Shown piece after piece: positions 1-8,546 of a stretch of 50,782 nt of DNA. The stretch comes from Clostridia bacterium. Its GTDB lineage: Bacteria > Bacillota > Clostridia > Christensenellales > Borkfalkiaceae. The stretch lies in the NCBI GenBank assembly GCA_017463105.1, contig JAFTPU010000005.1:1-50782 (forward strand). Reading direction: 5' to 3'. The notes beneath the pieces are model-generated. The model made no database searches, was not told where the DNA came from, and worked only from the letters and a program-made list of their open reading frames with translations. A program made the translations under genes and the position numbers. Each line of letters begins with the position of its first letter. Positions within the stretch are counted from its first letter, which is position 1.

Positions 1-33
1 AGTCGCTTAACTTTCCTTTATTTAGCCTTTCCC

Positions 34-57
34 AAGTCAACGCAATTGCGCTGACTT
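34..57 (-). other. Hairpin beyond the end of the oxidoreductase gene
   Basis: A near-perfect palindrome, AAGTCA-x-CGCAATTGCG-x-TGACTT. The single imperfect pair is A/C if read from the plus strand but G·U if read from the minus strand, so the RNA that folds best comes from the minus strand, downstream of the 143-1153 gene. There is no T run after it in that direction, so it is a weak terminator or a 3' stabilising hairpin. The rest of the first 142 bases is AT-rich with no gene I can support. Confidence 0.35.
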
Positions 58-142
58 GCTTTTGCTTGCAGATTTTACGCTTAAAAATTTTTTTGAAATT
101 TCTTGTTTATTTTACTTGACTTTTATTTGCAGGTCTTTTTCT

Positions 143-1153
143 TTAATTTTTGCTATAAATTTTGTCTACGACCCTCTGTACCTGCACGGCGCGCTCCGCG
201 TAGAAATAATCGGGTTTACCGCTTCTTACCTTTTCACAGAACGCCGAAAGCTGTTTCAAATACAGATCTTCGCCCGCGCCCGTGTATTCGACGGGCTTAT
301 CCACACTGCGATTTTGCATTGCCGAATAATCGCCTTGCGGCGCATACAGATAAGAAAGCGTACCCGTTTCCTCCTGTCCGAGCGTGCCTTTACAGATCGC
401 ATAGCCCTTGCTTCCGTACAGTTCGAACTTGCTTTCCGACGCATTGTCTGGAATATTGAAATGCACGTCGATATGCCCTAAAACGCCACTCTGCGTTTTG
501 AACAGGATCACCGCACCGTCCTCCACCTCGTAGGAAAACGTACGGGTGGAATAGAAGCTCTTGACCTCCGCAATCTCTTCGCCGAGAACGAATTCGATCA
601 ATTCGATACAATGCACGCCGAGATCCATGACCGCGCCTCCGCCGCCGAGCGACTTTTTCTGCCGCCATGCGCCGGGGATATCGGGATACCAGCAAGAGAA
701 CTGCGCGCGCACGTCATTGACCTGACCGATCCCGCCGCTTTGCACGATCTCCTTTACCTTTTCGTGCAGGTTATGATGTTTCATCATATACCCGACCGTA
801 AACTGCTTGCCCGCCTTTTTGAAAGCCTCGACGAGTCTTTCGCCCTCGTCCGCCGTGAGCGCAACGGGTTTCTCCACAAACACGTGCTTGCCGTATTCCA
901 GCGCGACGCTCGCCTGCTCGAAATGACAGGAAACGGGCGTGCCGATATACACCGCGTCGCATTCGACGGTTTTGAGCATTTCCTCCTCATCGGAAAAATA
1001 TGGTACGCCGTATTTTTCCCCGACGTTTTCCGCCGTTGCGGGTGCTCTGTCCATTACGGCAACGAGTTCGTTGTCTTTATCCTTTAAAATCGCAGGGATC
1101 GTTCTTCTGTCGGCGATCCCCCCTGCGCCGATCACGCACCATTTGATCTTCAT
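143..1153 (-). CDS. Gfo/Idh/MocA family NAD(P)-dependent oxidoreductase
   Basis: A 336-residue cytoplasmic dehydrogenase of the Gfo/Idh/MocA type, which oxidises or reduces sugars, inositols or amino sugars. The N-terminal Rossmann motif is VIGAGGIADRR (residues 7-17) and the signature EKP, with its catalytic lysine, is near residue 94 (HVFVEKPVAL). The C-terminal alpha/beta domain has the usual length. The start has an AAGGAGG ribosome binding site 6 nt upstream. It lies 13 bp after the PIG-L deacetylase gene and is surely co-transcribed, which suggests that the pair deacetylates and then oxidises an N-acetylated sugar or glycoside. The divergent AraC protein is the likely local regulator. 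The family is certain; the substrate cannot be read from sequence. Confidence 0.93.
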   Translation of the reverse strand: MKIKWCVIGAGGIADRRTIPAILKDKDNELVAVMDRAPATAENVGEKYGVPYFSDEEEMLKTVECDAVYIGTPVSCHFEQASVALEYGKHVFVEKPVALTADEGERLVEAFKKAGKQFTVGYMMKHHNLHEKVKEIVQSGGIGQVNDVRAQFSCWYPDIPGAWRQKKSLGGGGAVMDLGVHCIELIEFVLGEEIAEVKSFYSTRTFSYEVEDGAVILFKTQSGVLGHIDVHFNIPDNASESKFELYGSKGYAICKGTLGQEETGTLSYLYAPQGDYSAMQNRSVDKPVEYTGAGEDLYLKQLSAFCEKVRSGKPDYFYAERAVQVQRVVDKIYSKN

Positions 1154-1166
1154 TTCCGTATCCTCC

Positions 1167-1871
1167 TTACGGCAACAGGCGTTTCGCCGTGCCCTTCAAA
1201 TATACCTGACACTGACGGAAACCCTCCGCATAATCGACGCCGCATTGATAACCGCGGTATCTCGAACAGGTTTTTACCATATCCGCGAAATCGATATTGT
1301 CGTGCTCGCGCATCCAAACGAGCTGGCTTTCGTGACATTCGAGCATTCTGATCTTAAGATCGATCTCCTCGGAAACGTCTACGAATTCCGTGGGGTTGAA
1401 GTTTACGCCCGCAAGCGTATCCATATAGTAAATGGGTACGAGCTTCGCCGTCTTTTTTACCTTGGTGGGATAATTGGGCAACGTTGCCGTAAAGCTTGCG
1501 TCGAACACCAACTTCGAAACCGCCGTATGGTCGGGCATATAGTCGTCGGGAGCGTGCGTGATGATCACGTCGGGATCGGCGTAGCGGATAATATCCACCA
1601 TCTTATCCCTCGCCTCTTTGTTATTATCGTAAATTTCCAGATCGTCAAAACCGCCGTAGATAACTTCGATACCCGCCATCGCACCCGCTTTTTTCGCTTC
1701 GTTCGCGCGGATCACGCGAAGCTCGTCGGGGGGAATGACGACGTGCCCGAGATTACCGGACGACGCGTGACAAACGATCACCGTGTCCCCGCGTTTTACG
1801 CATTTTGCAAGCGTACCGCTGCACGCGATCTCGACGTCGTCGGGATGACAACCTACCGCCAATACTCTCAT
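1167..1871 (-). CDS. PIG-L (LmbE) family zinc N-deacetylase
   Basis: A 234-residue member of the PIG-L/LmbE family, metal-dependent enzymes that remove N-acetyl groups from GlcNAc-type sugars and conjugates (BshB, MshB and PIG-L are relatives). The metal site is visible: the N-terminal CHPDDVE motif (usual form AHPDDE) at residues 8-14, and APDDYMPDHTAV near residue 108, which supplies the second histidine. Length is typical. The start follows AAGGAG with 9 nt spacing and a sigma-A promoter at 1901-1929. It is the first gene of a two-gene operon with the oxidoreductase at 143-1153 and is divergent from an AraC gene. A bacillithiol role (BshB) is possible but unsupported, because no bshA or bshC is nearby. 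Confidence 0.9.
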   Translation of the reverse strand: MRVLAVGCHPDDVEIACSGTLAKCVKRGDTVIVCHASSGNLGHVVIPPDELRVIRANEAKKAGAMAGIEVIYGGFDDLEIYDNNKEARDKMVDIIRYADPDVIITHAPDDYMPDHTAVSKLVFDASFTATLPNYPTKVKKTAKLVPIYYMDTLAGVNFNPTEFVDVSEEIDLKIRMLECHESQLVWMREHDNIDFADMVKTCSRYRGYQCGVDYAEGFRQCQVYLKGTAKRLLP

Positions 1872-1900
1872 ATATATATTCTCCTTGTTTTTTTTGTTTT

Positions 1901-1929
1901 ATTGTATCACAATTTATTTTCGATTTCAA
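1901..1929 (-). promoter_or_regulatory. Sigma-A promoter of the deacetylase operon
   Basis: On the minus strand, -35 TTGAAA (1924-1929), a 17-nt spacer and -10 TACAAT (1901-1906). It lies 30 nt before the AAGGAG-led start at 1871 and runs divergently from the AraC promoter, whose -35 begins 59 bp away. Confidence 0.75.
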
Positions 1930-1987
1930 TAGCCCACAATACACAAAAAGGGTAAAAAAATACACTATTATTTTTGCGCGTATTTTA

Positions 1988-2016
1988 TTGACATTTTCAC
2001 TCTTTGGGTCTATAAT
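1988..2016 (+). promoter_or_regulatory. Sigma-A promoter of the AraC gene, predicted leaderless
   Basis: -35 TTGACA (1988-1993), a 17-nt spacer and -10 TATAAT (2011-2016): a perfect consensus. Only 6 nt separate the -10 box from the ATG at 2023, so the expected transcription start coincides with the start codon. There is no Shine-Dalgarno sequence. The mRNA is predicted to be leaderless. Confidence 0.8.
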
Positions 2017-2022
2017 GAAAGC

Positions 2023-2910
2023 ATGAATCAAACCTATTACAAACATAAAATAGAAAATCTTCTGATCGTAAGCAAGATCGCGACGATACACTATCTCGAG
2101 CTGGAAAAGGATTTTTCGAACGCGGGCGAGCGCCACGATTTTTGGGAGCTCGTCTACGCGGACAAATCCTCCGTCGTCTGTACGGCGGAGGACAAGGAAA
2201 TAACGCTTGGCGAGGGCGAGGTGCTGTTCCATAAGCCGAACGAGTTTCACAGGCTTTCGGCGAACTCCCGTTCCGCGCCGAACGTGGTAATCATCTCGTT
2301 CGTATGCAAAAGCGAAGCGATACACTTTTTCGAGGGCAAGCGTTTTAAGCTGAATAAGAATAATTTAAAGTATCTTTATATGATCGTCGAGGAAAGCAAA
2401 AAGACCTTCGACCTGCCCTATTCCGACCCCGATCTTAAGAAAATGCCCTTACAGAAACGCCCTACGCTCGGAGGAATGCAACTGATCAAAAATCTTCTCG
2501 AGATCCTGCTTGTCAATATAATGCGGGACGAGACGGAGAAAGAAAACACGAATTCTACCTTTCTGTTCAAGGAGGATTTCGACGGGTACGTAGCGAAAAA
2601 GATCATCGGCGTTTTAAACGAAAGCGTGCACGGTACGCTCTGCGTCGACGAGCTTTGCGAAAAACTGAATTATAACAAATCCTACCTTTTCCGACAATTC
2701 AAGGCGGCGACGGGCAGAACGATCATGTCCTATTTTACCAACCTCAAGGTCGAGGGAGCAAAAAAGATGTTGCGGGAAAGCGACGGCACCGTGGCGCAGA
2801 TCGCGGCGGCGTTTGCCTTCGATACGCCCAACTACTTCTCCAAGACGTTCAAAAAAATAACGGGATATACTCCGTTGCAATACAAAAAAATACACCGACG
2901 CAAAAATTAA
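2023..2910 (+). CDS. AraC family transcriptional regulator
   Basis: A 295-residue regulator. The N-terminal third looks like a cupin sensor (RHDFWELVYAD, then GEGEVLFHKPNEFH around residues 66-79, the usual ligand-pocket strands). The C-terminal 100 residues hold two helix-turn-helix motifs: DELCEKLNYNKSYLFRQFK and, near the end, VAQIAAAFAFDTPNYFSKTFKKITGYTPLQYK, the AraC signature. It is divergent from the deacetylase/oxidoreductase operon, its most likely target. A consensus promoter ends 6 nt before the ATG and no ribosome binding site is visible, so translation is probably leaderless. No alternative start fits, since the N-terminus aligns well with the cupin domain. The ligand is unknown and is probably a sugar. 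Confidence 0.93.
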   Translation: MNQTYYKHKIENLLIVSKIATIHYLELEKDFSNAGERHDFWELVYADKSSVVCTAEDKEITLGEGEVLFHKPNEFHRLSANSRSAPNVVIISFVCKSEAIHFFEGKRFKLNKNNLKYLYMIVEESKKTFDLPYSDPDLKKMPLQKRPTLGGMQLIKNLLEILLVNIMRDETEKENTNSTFLFKEDFDGYVAKKIIGVLNESVHGTLCVDELCEKLNYNKSYLFRQFKAATGRTIMSYFTNLKVEGAKKMLRESDGTVAQIAAAFAFDTPNYFSKTFKKITGYTPLQYKKIHRRKN

Positions 2911-2941
2911 AGACGGCTTCTCGCCGTCTTTGCTTTTTTTC
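2910..2941. terminator. Bidirectional intrinsic terminator
   Basis: Stem AAGACGGC (2910-2917), a 5-nt loop and GCCGTCTT (2923-2930), with T-rich flanks on both sides. It sits between the convergent ends of the AraC gene and glgP and can serve both. Confidence 0.85.
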
Positions 2942-5246
2942 AGATATTCCAAATATGCTCGGCGTACTCCTTCACTGATCGGTCGGCGGAGAATTTGCCC
3001 GCATTCGTCATATTGACGAGACATTTCGTCGTAAACGTTTCGCTGCCGTATTCGGCGTTGAGATAGAGTTTCGTGAGGATATAGTCCTCGAAATCGTATA
3101 AAACGAGATATTTATCCGCGTCCGCGCCCGAAAGCAGACTGTCGTAAACGGCTTTCAATTCGTCCCTGCCGCCCTCGAACGTGCCGTCGATCAGGCTCTC
3201 GACCGCTTTTTTGAGTTTGGGATTTTTCTCGAGTATCTTTTTCGGATCGTACGATTTTTTCACGGTGGCGACCTCGTCGACCGTCGCGCCGAAAATATAA
3301 TTGTTTTCCTTGCCCGCCTCCTCGCAGATCTCGACGTTTGCGCCGTCGAGCGTACCGAGCGTGACCGTGCCGTTGAGCATAAACTTCATATTTCCCGTAC
3401 CGCTCGCCTCCATGCCCGCCATCGAGATCTGTTCGGATACGTCCGCCGCGCACACGATCTTTTCCGCATAAGAAACGTTATAGTTGCGGATAAACGCCAC
3501 GCGTAGCTTGTCCGTCACCGTTTCGTCGTTATTGACGAGCTCCGCAATCCCGTTTATAAACTTGATGATCGCTTTGGCGAGATAATACCCGGGCGCGGCT
3601 TTCGCGCCGAAAATGAACGCCGTGGGCTTGAAATCGGGCAGGTTCCCGCTTTTGAGTTCGTTATAGATATACAGAACGGACAACGCGTTGAGAAGCTGGC
3701 GTTTGTATTCGTGCAACCGTTTCACCTGTACGTCGAAGATGAAATGCTCGGGGATATCGACGCCCTCGTGGTCGCGGATATGATCGGCAAGCCGTCGTTT
3801 ATTTTCCCGTTTGATCGAAACGAAGCGTTCGCGGAAAACGGGGTCGTCGATATAGGCTGCAAGCTTTTTAAGCTCGGGCAGATCGGTCTCCCAGCCTTGT
3901 CCGATACGTGCGGTGATCTCCGCCGCCATTTTCGGATTATTGAGCAAAAACCACCGTCGCGGCGTAATGCCGTTCGTCACGTTTGCGATCTTGTTTTCAT
4001 CCCACGCGTGCCAATCCTTGAATACGTCGCGTTTCAATATCTCCGTGTGGATCTGCGCCACGCCGTTGACCGCGCCGCAAACGTATACGGCAAGATTCGC
4101 CATATGCACCGTACCGTCCTTGACGATATAATATTTTTCTTTGTCGAGCCCCTCTTTTTCGAGTCGGGCTTGTATTTTTCCGATCACCGTCCAGATCTCG
4201 GGCAAGATCGACTTTACCGTTTCCCCGCGCCATTTTTCGAGCGCCTCGCCCATAATGGTATGATTGGTGAAACGGAATATCTTACGACAAATTTCAAACG
4301 CCGTTTCAAAAGGGATCCCGTCTTTCTCCAAAAGCCGTATCAGCTCGGGCACGGCGAGCACGGGATGGGTGTCGTTGAGCTGTAGCACCACCCGTTCGCA
4401 AAGATTCGTCGCATACCTGCCCCCTTCCTTTTGCTTGCGAAGAATACTTTGCAAGGATGCGGAAACGAGAAAATACTGCTGGCGGAGCCGCAATATTTTA
4501 CCCTCCTCCGTATTGTCGTTGGGATATAAAACGGCGGTGATCTCCGTGGCATTGAAATTTTCCCTTGCGATCTCCTCGCCCCGCATTGCGTCGAATTTAT
4601 CGAAATCGAAAGGATGGATCGGTTCGCTCTGCCAAAGTCGCAGCGTGTTGATCACGCCGCTTTTATAGCCGATCACGGGCGTATCGTAGGGTACGGCGTA
4701 CACGGAAAAATCCGCAAAATCCACGCGCACGCGTTCCTCCTCTTTTCTTACGCTCCACGGGTCGCCCCATTTCAGCCAATCGTCCGCAAGCTCTTTTTGA
4801 CAACCGTCCTCGAAGGTCTGACGGAACAACCCGTAGCGGTAGCGGAGCCCGTACCCGTCAAGGGGAATATTCTGCGTTGCCGCACTTTCCAAGAAACAGG
4901 CGGCAAGTCTGCCCAAGCCTCCGTTGCCGAGGGCGGCGTCCTCCACCTCCTCGAAACGGTTGATATCGATTCCCCGCACCGCCAGCACCTCGCGGATATC
5001 CTGCAATATACCGAGATTGAGAAGGTTCGAAAAGATCGCCCTGCCGACGAGAAATTCGGCGGAAAAATACCCGCAACGACGGGTCGCGCGCCGTCCGCTT
5101 TTTTCCCAATCGCAAAAGACCTTTGCCATCACCGCTTTCGAAAGCGCGTTGTAAAGCGTTCTCGTATCCGCATGTTCCGCGTCCGTACCCTCCGTACGGA
5201 GAAGATATTCGAAATCGTTTAAAAACTCGTTTTTGTCAAAATACAT
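2940..5246 (-). CDS. glgP: Glycogen/alpha-glucan phosphorylase
   Basis: A 768-residue glycosyltransferase family 35 enzyme that releases glucose-1-phosphate from the ends of storage alpha-glucans. Diagnostic blocks are VGRAIFSNLLNLG near the N-terminus, DAALGNGGLGRLAACFLES, QLNDTHPVLAVPEL, and the pyridoxal-phosphate region EASGTGNMKFMLNG followed by TLDGANVEI, which carries the cofactor lysine. The length is slightly short for GlgP but normal for clostridial forms. The start follows a GGAAGG site. It stands alone, without other glg genes. A variable loop just before QLNDTHP contains EGGRYATN, encoded by one copy of the dispersed repeat (4405-4424). Confidence 0.97.
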   Translation of the reverse strand: MYFDKNEFLNDFEYLLRTEGTDAEHADTRTLYNALSKAVMAKVFCDWEKSGRRATRRCGYFSAEFLVGRAIFSNLLNLGILQDIREVLAVRGIDINRFEEVEDAALGNGGLGRLAACFLESAATQNIPLDGYGLRYRYGLFRQTFEDGCQKELADDWLKWGDPWSVRKEEERVRVDFADFSVYAVPYDTPVIGYKSGVINTLRLWQSEPIHPFDFDKFDAMRGEEIARENFNATEITAVLYPNDNTEEGKILRLRQQYFLVSASLQSILRKQKEGGRYATNLCERVVLQLNDTHPVLAVPELIRLLEKDGIPFETAFEICRKIFRFTNHTIMGEALEKWRGETVKSILPEIWTVIGKIQARLEKEGLDKEKYYIVKDGTVHMANLAVYVCGAVNGVAQIHTEILKRDVFKDWHAWDENKIANVTNGITPRRWFLLNNPKMAAEITARIGQGWETDLPELKKLAAYIDDPVFRERFVSIKRENKRRLADHIRDHEGVDIPEHFIFDVQVKRLHEYKRQLLNALSVLYIYNELKSGNLPDFKPTAFIFGAKAAPGYYLAKAIIKFINGIAELVNNDETVTDKLRVAFIRNYNVSYAEKIVCAADVSEQISMAGMEASGTGNMKFMLNGTVTLGTLDGANVEICEEAGKENNYIFGATVDEVATVKKSYDPKKILEKNPKLKKAVESLIDGTFEGGRDELKAVYDSLLSGADADKYLVLYDFEDYILTKLYLNAEYGSETFTTKCLVNMTNAGKFSADRSVKEYAEHIWNI
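4405..4424 (-). repeat. Dispersed CAGGTAYGCG repeat, copy 1 (inside glgP)
   Basis: Minus strand GGGGGCAGGTATGCGACGAA, identical over 20 nt to copy 2 at 18052-18071. It is read in frame within a variable loop of glgP. Confidence 0.75.
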
Positions 5247-5436
5247 CGTGCCACCTTCCCTTATTCTTAATTTCGTTTACCGATATTTTTTACTTCTTTA
5301 CGGTTTTTTAATCGTGATTTTCGTTTTTATACGCAAAAAGAACGGAAAATAAATTCCCGCTCTTTCGTATTGTCCAAAACCTTATAGGAAGTTTTTCGAT
5401 TTTAACGCCCGACGCGCGGTACGGCGCGTAAAAAGG

Positions 5437-5465
5437 TTGCAATTTTTTACGGAACGTGTTATAAT
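5437..5465 (+). promoter_or_regulatory. Sigma-A promoter, predicted leaderless
   Basis: -35 TTGCAA (5437-5442), a 17-nt spacer and -10 TATAAT (5460-5465). The next ATG (5472) comes only 6 nt after the -10 box, the same geometry as the AraC gene. No Shine-Dalgarno sequence can fit. In the rest of the 225-bp gap between glgP and this gene I see no clear glgP promoter. Confidence 0.75.
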
Positions 5466-5471
5466 ACGGGT

Positions 5472-5969
5472 ATGAAAAAGAACGAAAGCAAGCCTACGGG
5501 CGTTTTTAAAATCAAATTTTCCGTCACGATCGTTTTACTCTGCGTCGCCGTGTACGTGCTTTGCGCCGTGGGAATAGGCGTCTCCGTATGGCGGATCGTA
5601 CGCTTCGGCGTAAAAGAATTTTCCGACGTGCTCAAATACCCTTTCCTGATTTTGGTCTGTCTCCTGTGTATCGTTTTGGTGACCTCTATCCTCATCAAAT
5701 CGCAATACGCTGTCGACGATAAATATTTTATCTCGCAATACGGCTTGGTGAAAAGTAAATTTTTGATAAAGGATATTACTTCTATCACGCTCGATACGGA
5801 ATCCAAAAAACTGACGGTGAATTTCGGCGAACAATTTATGGTGTTATCCGTATCCCCCGATTTCAGCGAGCCGCTCGTCCGCGCGTTGCTTGCCGTTAAG
5901 CCCGATATCGATTACGGCTTCACGCTTGCCGAAAACAAGCCTACGGGCGAGGACGAGAATAAAAAATAA
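5472..5969 (+). CDS. Small membrane protein with a PH-like C-terminal domain
   Basis: 165 residues. Two hydrophobic segments (about residues 14-40 and 52-75) are followed by a soluble, strand-rich stretch of about 70 residues: DDKYFISQYGLVKSKFLIKD, then ITLDTESKKLTVNFGEQF, then VLSVSP. That order (two membrane helices, then short beta strands ending in a helix) is typical of small bacterial PH-like domain proteins of unknown function. No RBS is visible; the -10 box lies 6 nt before the ATG, so a leaderless transcript is predicted. It is monocistronic, with its own promoter and terminator, and stands between glgP and the sugar locus without an evident link to either. Confidence 0.7.
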   Translation: MKKNESKPTGVFKIKFSVTIVLLCVAVYVLCAVGIGVSVWRIVRFGVKEFSDVLKYPFLILVCLLCIVLVTSILIKSQYAVDDKYFISQYGLVKSKFLIKDITSITLDTESKKLTVNFGEQFMVLSVSPDFSEPLVRALLAVKPDIDYGFTLAENKPTGEDENKK

Positions 5970-5984
5970 AGCTTGAAAACAATT

Positions 5985-6013
5985 AAAGCTAGGTTTGAAA
6001 CCGAGCTTTTTTT
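5985..6013 (+). terminator. Intrinsic terminator after the PH-like gene
   Basis: Stem AAAGCT-x-GG paired with CC-x-AGCTTT around a short loop, followed by seven T residues (6007-6013). The T run overlaps the stop region of the convergent FGGY kinase gene. Confidence 0.7.
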
Positions 6014-7433
6014 ATAATTCTTTTCGGCTTAAAAGCAAGCCGTCCAAAGCAAGATACCGTTTATATAAGGCGTCCGCCGTCGTTTTGTCCGTTTTCGGCT
6101 CCGTTACGGTGTTCGTTTCCACCAGCTTTTTCACGGCGCCGTCGATATCCGCGTACAAGCCGCACCCGTAGCCCGCGTAGATCGCCGTACCCAAACAGCC
6201 CGTTTCTTTGTTTTTCAGAGTAACGACCTTTTTTCCCGTAATATCCGCTTTGATCTGTCGCCACAACGGGCTTTTCGCCCCGCCGCCGATAGACACGACT
6301 TCTTCCACGGGAATGGAAAGACACTCGAGATACTGCCTTAAAAGGCAAGCGATCGATTCCATAATGGCACGGGTGAAATGTCCGCGCGTATGCTTCAAGT
6401 CGACGCCGTAAACACCGCCCTTCAGATCGGGGTCATTTTCGGGCATAACGCTGCCGCGCATATTGGGGGAGACCGTCAAGCCCTCCGAACCGAACGGCAC
6501 CTTTTCCGCCTCCTCGTTGATAAGCGAATAATCGGCGTTGTTATAGAAATTTTTTCTATACCATTCCATGACCATGCCTGCCGTCGGCGCCCACATCAAG
6601 AGGCAATATTTGTCCTTTGCCACGTAGTACGCGGGGACTTTTATCCCCTCGAAATACGGCGGGATCGTCCTCGAAAGCGCGCAGACGGCAAGCGCCGTGC
6701 CCGTCGTTTCGCTGACGAACCCTTCCCGAACGATCCCCGAGCCGATAAAGCACGCGATCTGATCGAGCGCGCCCGTACAAACGGCTGCGCCGTTATATTC
6801 GCCGACCTTTTCCCCGCTTTCGCGGAGCTTGGGCAAACGGCTTTCGTCTATGCCGATAAAATCGAGCATTTCTTTCCAATATCCGCCCGTGCGAATATCC
6901 AAATACAGCGTGGAGGAGTACAGCGATCTTTCGCATACGAATTTCCCCGTGATACGGTACAGCAGGTAATCCTCGAGCAATACGATCTTATCCAGCTTTT
7001 CGAAAATTTCGGGCTCGTTGTTTTTCAGCCAAAGCACCTTCGGCGCGGGATAGCCCGCGGGGACTTCCGTCTGTCCCGTGATCTCGTAGACGGTCTTTAA
7101 GCCGAATTTATCCTCGATCGCTTTCGCTTCCTCTTCCGCGCGGTTGTCCAGCCAAACGATCGCGTTCGTCAAGGGCTTGCCTTCGCGGTCCAAAAATATC
7201 ATCGTTTCGCCCTGCGTATCGATCGCAAAGGCGTCGATCTTTCCCGTTTTCGAAAGCTCGTCGTACGCTTCCTTGAAGAGCTCGAAATACTTTTCCGCGG
7301 GAAACTCCACCCGATCGTTCTCGGTGATGAGCGTATACGCTTTCGTCACCGAAGCGAGCTCGTTTCCGTTTTCGTCGAATACGCAACCCTTCAACGAGGT
7401 CGTACCGATATCTATGCCCAACATACGTTTCAT
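6012..7433 (-). CDS. FGGY family carbohydrate kinase (xylulokinase-like)
   Basis: A 473-residue sugar kinase. The phosphate loop is GIDIGTTSLKG (residues 6-16). WLDNRAEEE and AIDTQGETMIF mark the substrate side, GALDQIACFIG holds the probable catalytic aspartate, and SIGGGAKSPLW is the adenosine site near the C-terminus. The arrangement is closest to xylulokinases and other ketose kinases, but FGGY specificity cannot be decided by eye. It is the last gene of a leftward operon (TIM-like, YjbQ, AEC transporter, kinase) and starts after AGGAG, 20 bp from the transporter. With rpe and an FSA aldolase in the facing operon, it probably phosphorylates the incoming ketose. Confidence 0.9.
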   Translation of the reverse strand: MKRMLGIDIGTTSLKGCVFDENGNELASVTKAYTLITENDRVEFPAEKYFELFKEAYDELSKTGKIDAFAIDTQGETMIFLDREGKPLTNAIVWLDNRAEEEAKAIEDKFGLKTVYEITGQTEVPAGYPAPKVLWLKNNEPEIFEKLDKIVLLEDYLLYRITGKFVCERSLYSSTLYLDIRTGGYWKEMLDFIGIDESRLPKLRESGEKVGEYNGAAVCTGALDQIACFIGSGIVREGFVSETTGTALAVCALSRTIPPYFEGIKVPAYYVAKDKYCLLMWAPTAGMVMEWYRKNFYNNADYSLINEEAEKVPFGSEGLTVSPNMRGSVMPENDPDLKGGVYGVDLKHTRGHFTRAIMESIACLLRQYLECLSIPVEEVVSIGGGAKSPLWRQIKADITGKKVVTLKNKETGCLGTAIYAGYGCGLYADIDGAVKKLVETNTVTEPKTDKTTADALYKRYLALDGLLLSRKEL

Positions 7434-7453
7434 TTTATCACTCCTGATTTTCC

Positions 7454-8452
7454 TTAAAAGCCTTTTGCAACCGTTTCCATCAACATAAACACGAGCGGCA
7501 TCGTACCCAATGCGAGAATGTACGACATAAAACAGGTCTTTGCGCCCTCCGTGCTATCCTGTCCCACCGATTCGGGGAACACGACGGTGTTCATTCCTAC
7601 GGGCAACGCGGCAACGATCACCGACAGTCTGAACGCCAACACGAACGTTTCGCCCGTTGCACTGCAAAGGTGTACCGCAAAAAATACCGCGCCCACGATC
7701 ACAGGCAAGATCAGCAAGCGTATCGCGCCGACCGCGTACGGTCGCCACGAGGTGAACAGCTTTTTAAACGGAACACCCGCAAGCACCGCGCCCGTAAGTA
7801 ACATCGCGGGCGCGCTTTGACAATTCCCCGCGATCGTCAGTACGTCGGTAAGTAACGTCGGAAGCGTGAAATGCAATCCGCTGGAAAGAAGCCCCAGCGT
7901 CACGCCCGCGTAACAGCCCAGCATCGGCGGCGCCCAAAGGAAAGACAGTCTTTGCTTCCAAGACTTCTTTTGGCTCGTCGCATTTTGCGTGATACCCGTG
8001 GTTAATATGTAATAGCCGTACGTATAGATCGCAATCGACATCGGCAGACAAAACAGCATCATTTGCGCGCGCATTACTTCGCCGAAGATCGCTGCCACAA
8101 CGGGATAACCGAAATAGCCGATATTGCTGAACGAAAAACCGTAAATCAAAATATTGCGTTGCACTTTTTCCTTAGAGATTACCCGAGCAAAAAGCATCGC
8201 AAGCAAAATCCCCACGACGGCAACCGCCGCGCCTACGATAAGCAAAACTATATATTGCACGATATCCCGCACGTTGACGATCGTCGATAGGCTCATCACG
8301 GTGTAGCAAGGTGCGAATAAATACACCAAAAGCTTGGATAAAACCTTTTTCCCGCCCTCCGTGATGATTTCTTTTTTACGCAGAAAATAGCCTACGAATA
8401 TAAAGATCAATAGCACGGCGACCTGCTGTAACGTAGTCAAAAACAGTTCCAT
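7454..8452 (-). CDS. AEC (auxin efflux carrier) family transporter
   Basis: About 332 residues with some ten hydrophobic helices, beginning MELFLTTLQQVAVLLIFIFVGYFLRKK, the usual AEC N-terminus. FSFSNIGYFGYPV near residue 105 is the conserved motif of the first repeat. Later blocks (LLTGAVLAGVPFKK, LPVGMNTVVFPE) fit the inverted second repeat. The family moves small organic anions or related solutes across the membrane. I start it at the ATG at 8452, which has GGAAGGA 8 nt upstream; an in-frame upstream extension would run through the inverted repeat at 8492-8527 and lacks a ribosome site. Its place between YjbQ and the kinase suggests that it carries a substrate or product of the pathway. 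Confidence 0.88.
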   Translation of the reverse strand: MELFLTTLQQVAVLLIFIFVGYFLRKKEIITEGGKKVLSKLLVYLFAPCYTVMSLSTIVNVRDIVQYIVLLIVGAAVAVVGILLAMLFARVISKEKVQRNILIYGFSFSNIGYFGYPVVAAIFGEVMRAQMMLFCLPMSIAIYTYGYYILTTGITQNATSQKKSWKQRLSFLWAPPMLGCYAGVTLGLLSSGLHFTLPTLLTDVLTIAGNCQSAPAMLLTGAVLAGVPFKKLFTSWRPYAVGAIRLLILPVIVGAVFFAVHLCSATGETFVLAFRLSVIVAALPVGMNTVVFPESVGQDSTEGAKTCFMSYILALGTMPLVFMLMETVAKGF

Positions 8453-8491
8453 GACAACAATCCTTCCATGAAAATCCCGTGTTATAACATA

Positions 8492-8527
8492 AATTGTCAA
8501 ACCGCGACTTTGCACGGTTTGACAATT
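8492..8527 (-). promoter_or_regulatory. Perfect 13-bp inverted repeat inside the operon
   Basis: AATTGTCAAACCG, a 10-nt loop, then CGGTTTGACAATT, in the 94-bp gap between the YjbQ gene and the transporter gene. No T run follows it in the direction of the operon, so it is not an ordinary terminator for these genes. It could be an operator for internal control or an RNA hairpin that sets the relative expression of the two halves. Confidence 0.6.
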
Positions 8528-8546
8528 CGCACGATTTTTTTTGCGA

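Noticed and set aside
8453-8515. Upstream in-frame start (8515) for the AEC transporter
   Set aside because: It would be translated through the inverted repeat, has no ribosome site, and adds residues foreign to the family; the ATG at 8452 has GGAAGGA.
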